Positions 63,545 to 63,558 of a stretch of 63,558 bases of DNA are shown piece by piece. Position numbers and translations under genes: made by a program. Under the pieces are notes generated by a model. That model was given only the letters and a program-made list of their open reading frames with translations. It did no database searches and was not told the DNA's origin. Every line of letters starts with the position of its first letter. The stretch's first letter is position 1. This DNA is from Pirellula sp. (GTDB lineage Bacteria > Planctomycetota > Planctomycetia > Pirellulales > Lacipirellulaceae). The stretch lies in the NCBI GenBank assembly GCA_013822725.1, contig PNKX01000026.1, positions 1-63,558 of the forward strand. The letters run 5' to 3'.

Positions 63545-63558
63545 AAACCATGACCCCG

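Overview
The window reads as chromosomal DNA of a planctomycete, most likely order Pirellulales and probably close to Lacipirellulaceae. The taxon is an inference from gene content: a planctomycete cytochrome/DUF1549 protein with a LamG module, four proteins ending in a dockerin-like repeat plus a PEP-CTERM anchor, a fifth PEP-CTERM protein, a DUF1559 pseudopilin, high G+C and many dispersed palindromic repeats. I saw no tRNA, rRNA, CRISPR array, transposase or phage gene.

Layout. 1-8.8 kb: a truncated PSD1-type protein, the nrfHA ammonia-forming nitrite reductase pair, a Ca2+-type P-type ATPase, a small membrane protein and a BON protein. 8.8-12.2 kb: a minus-strand sugar-phosphate operon (DUF2090 aldolase-like protein, gnd, zwf). 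12.3-15.1 kb: two divergent, secreted, mutually paralogous TIM-barrel-like proteins and a sulfotransferase. 15.9-32.1 kb: a ten-gene plus-strand operon, the most unusual part. It encodes a GT4 glycosyltransferase, two alkaline-phosphatase-superfamily enzymes, a MOP flippase, an orphan HlyD-type adaptor, a membrane/TPR-like protein, a GT-C glycosyltransferase with an N-terminal beta-sandwich region, a type III polyketide synthase-like enzyme, an acyl carrier protein, and a fusion of a LpxL-like acyltransferase with a GT4 glycosyltransferase. Together these suggest making, lipid- or polyketide-decorating and exporting a cell-surface glycan or glycolipid.

32.1-49.1 kb is mostly housekeeping: a PEP-CTERM SdrD-B-like protein, a UPF0104 membrane protein, ileS-purN, a class II aldolase, a PIG-L deacetylase, an lsrF/epimerase/SDR operon, mscL, an RluD-type pseudouridine synthase, a YfgM-like protein and a UvrD-type helicase. 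This part is full of palindromic repeats. Some lie inside the ileS reading frame, and a ~220-bp composite element occurs twice in inverted orientation around a 6.3-kb block. 49.9-63.1 kb is a surface-protein cluster: dockerin/PEP-CTERM proteins, a LacI-family regulator, a small lipoprotein and a DUF1559 pseudopilin. A repeated palindrome, TGCAANNTTGCA, precedes two of these genes and is a candidate operator.

Starts were chosen from Shine-Dalgarno-like sequences, spacing and family lengths. Functions are family-level readings by eye; no database search was run.
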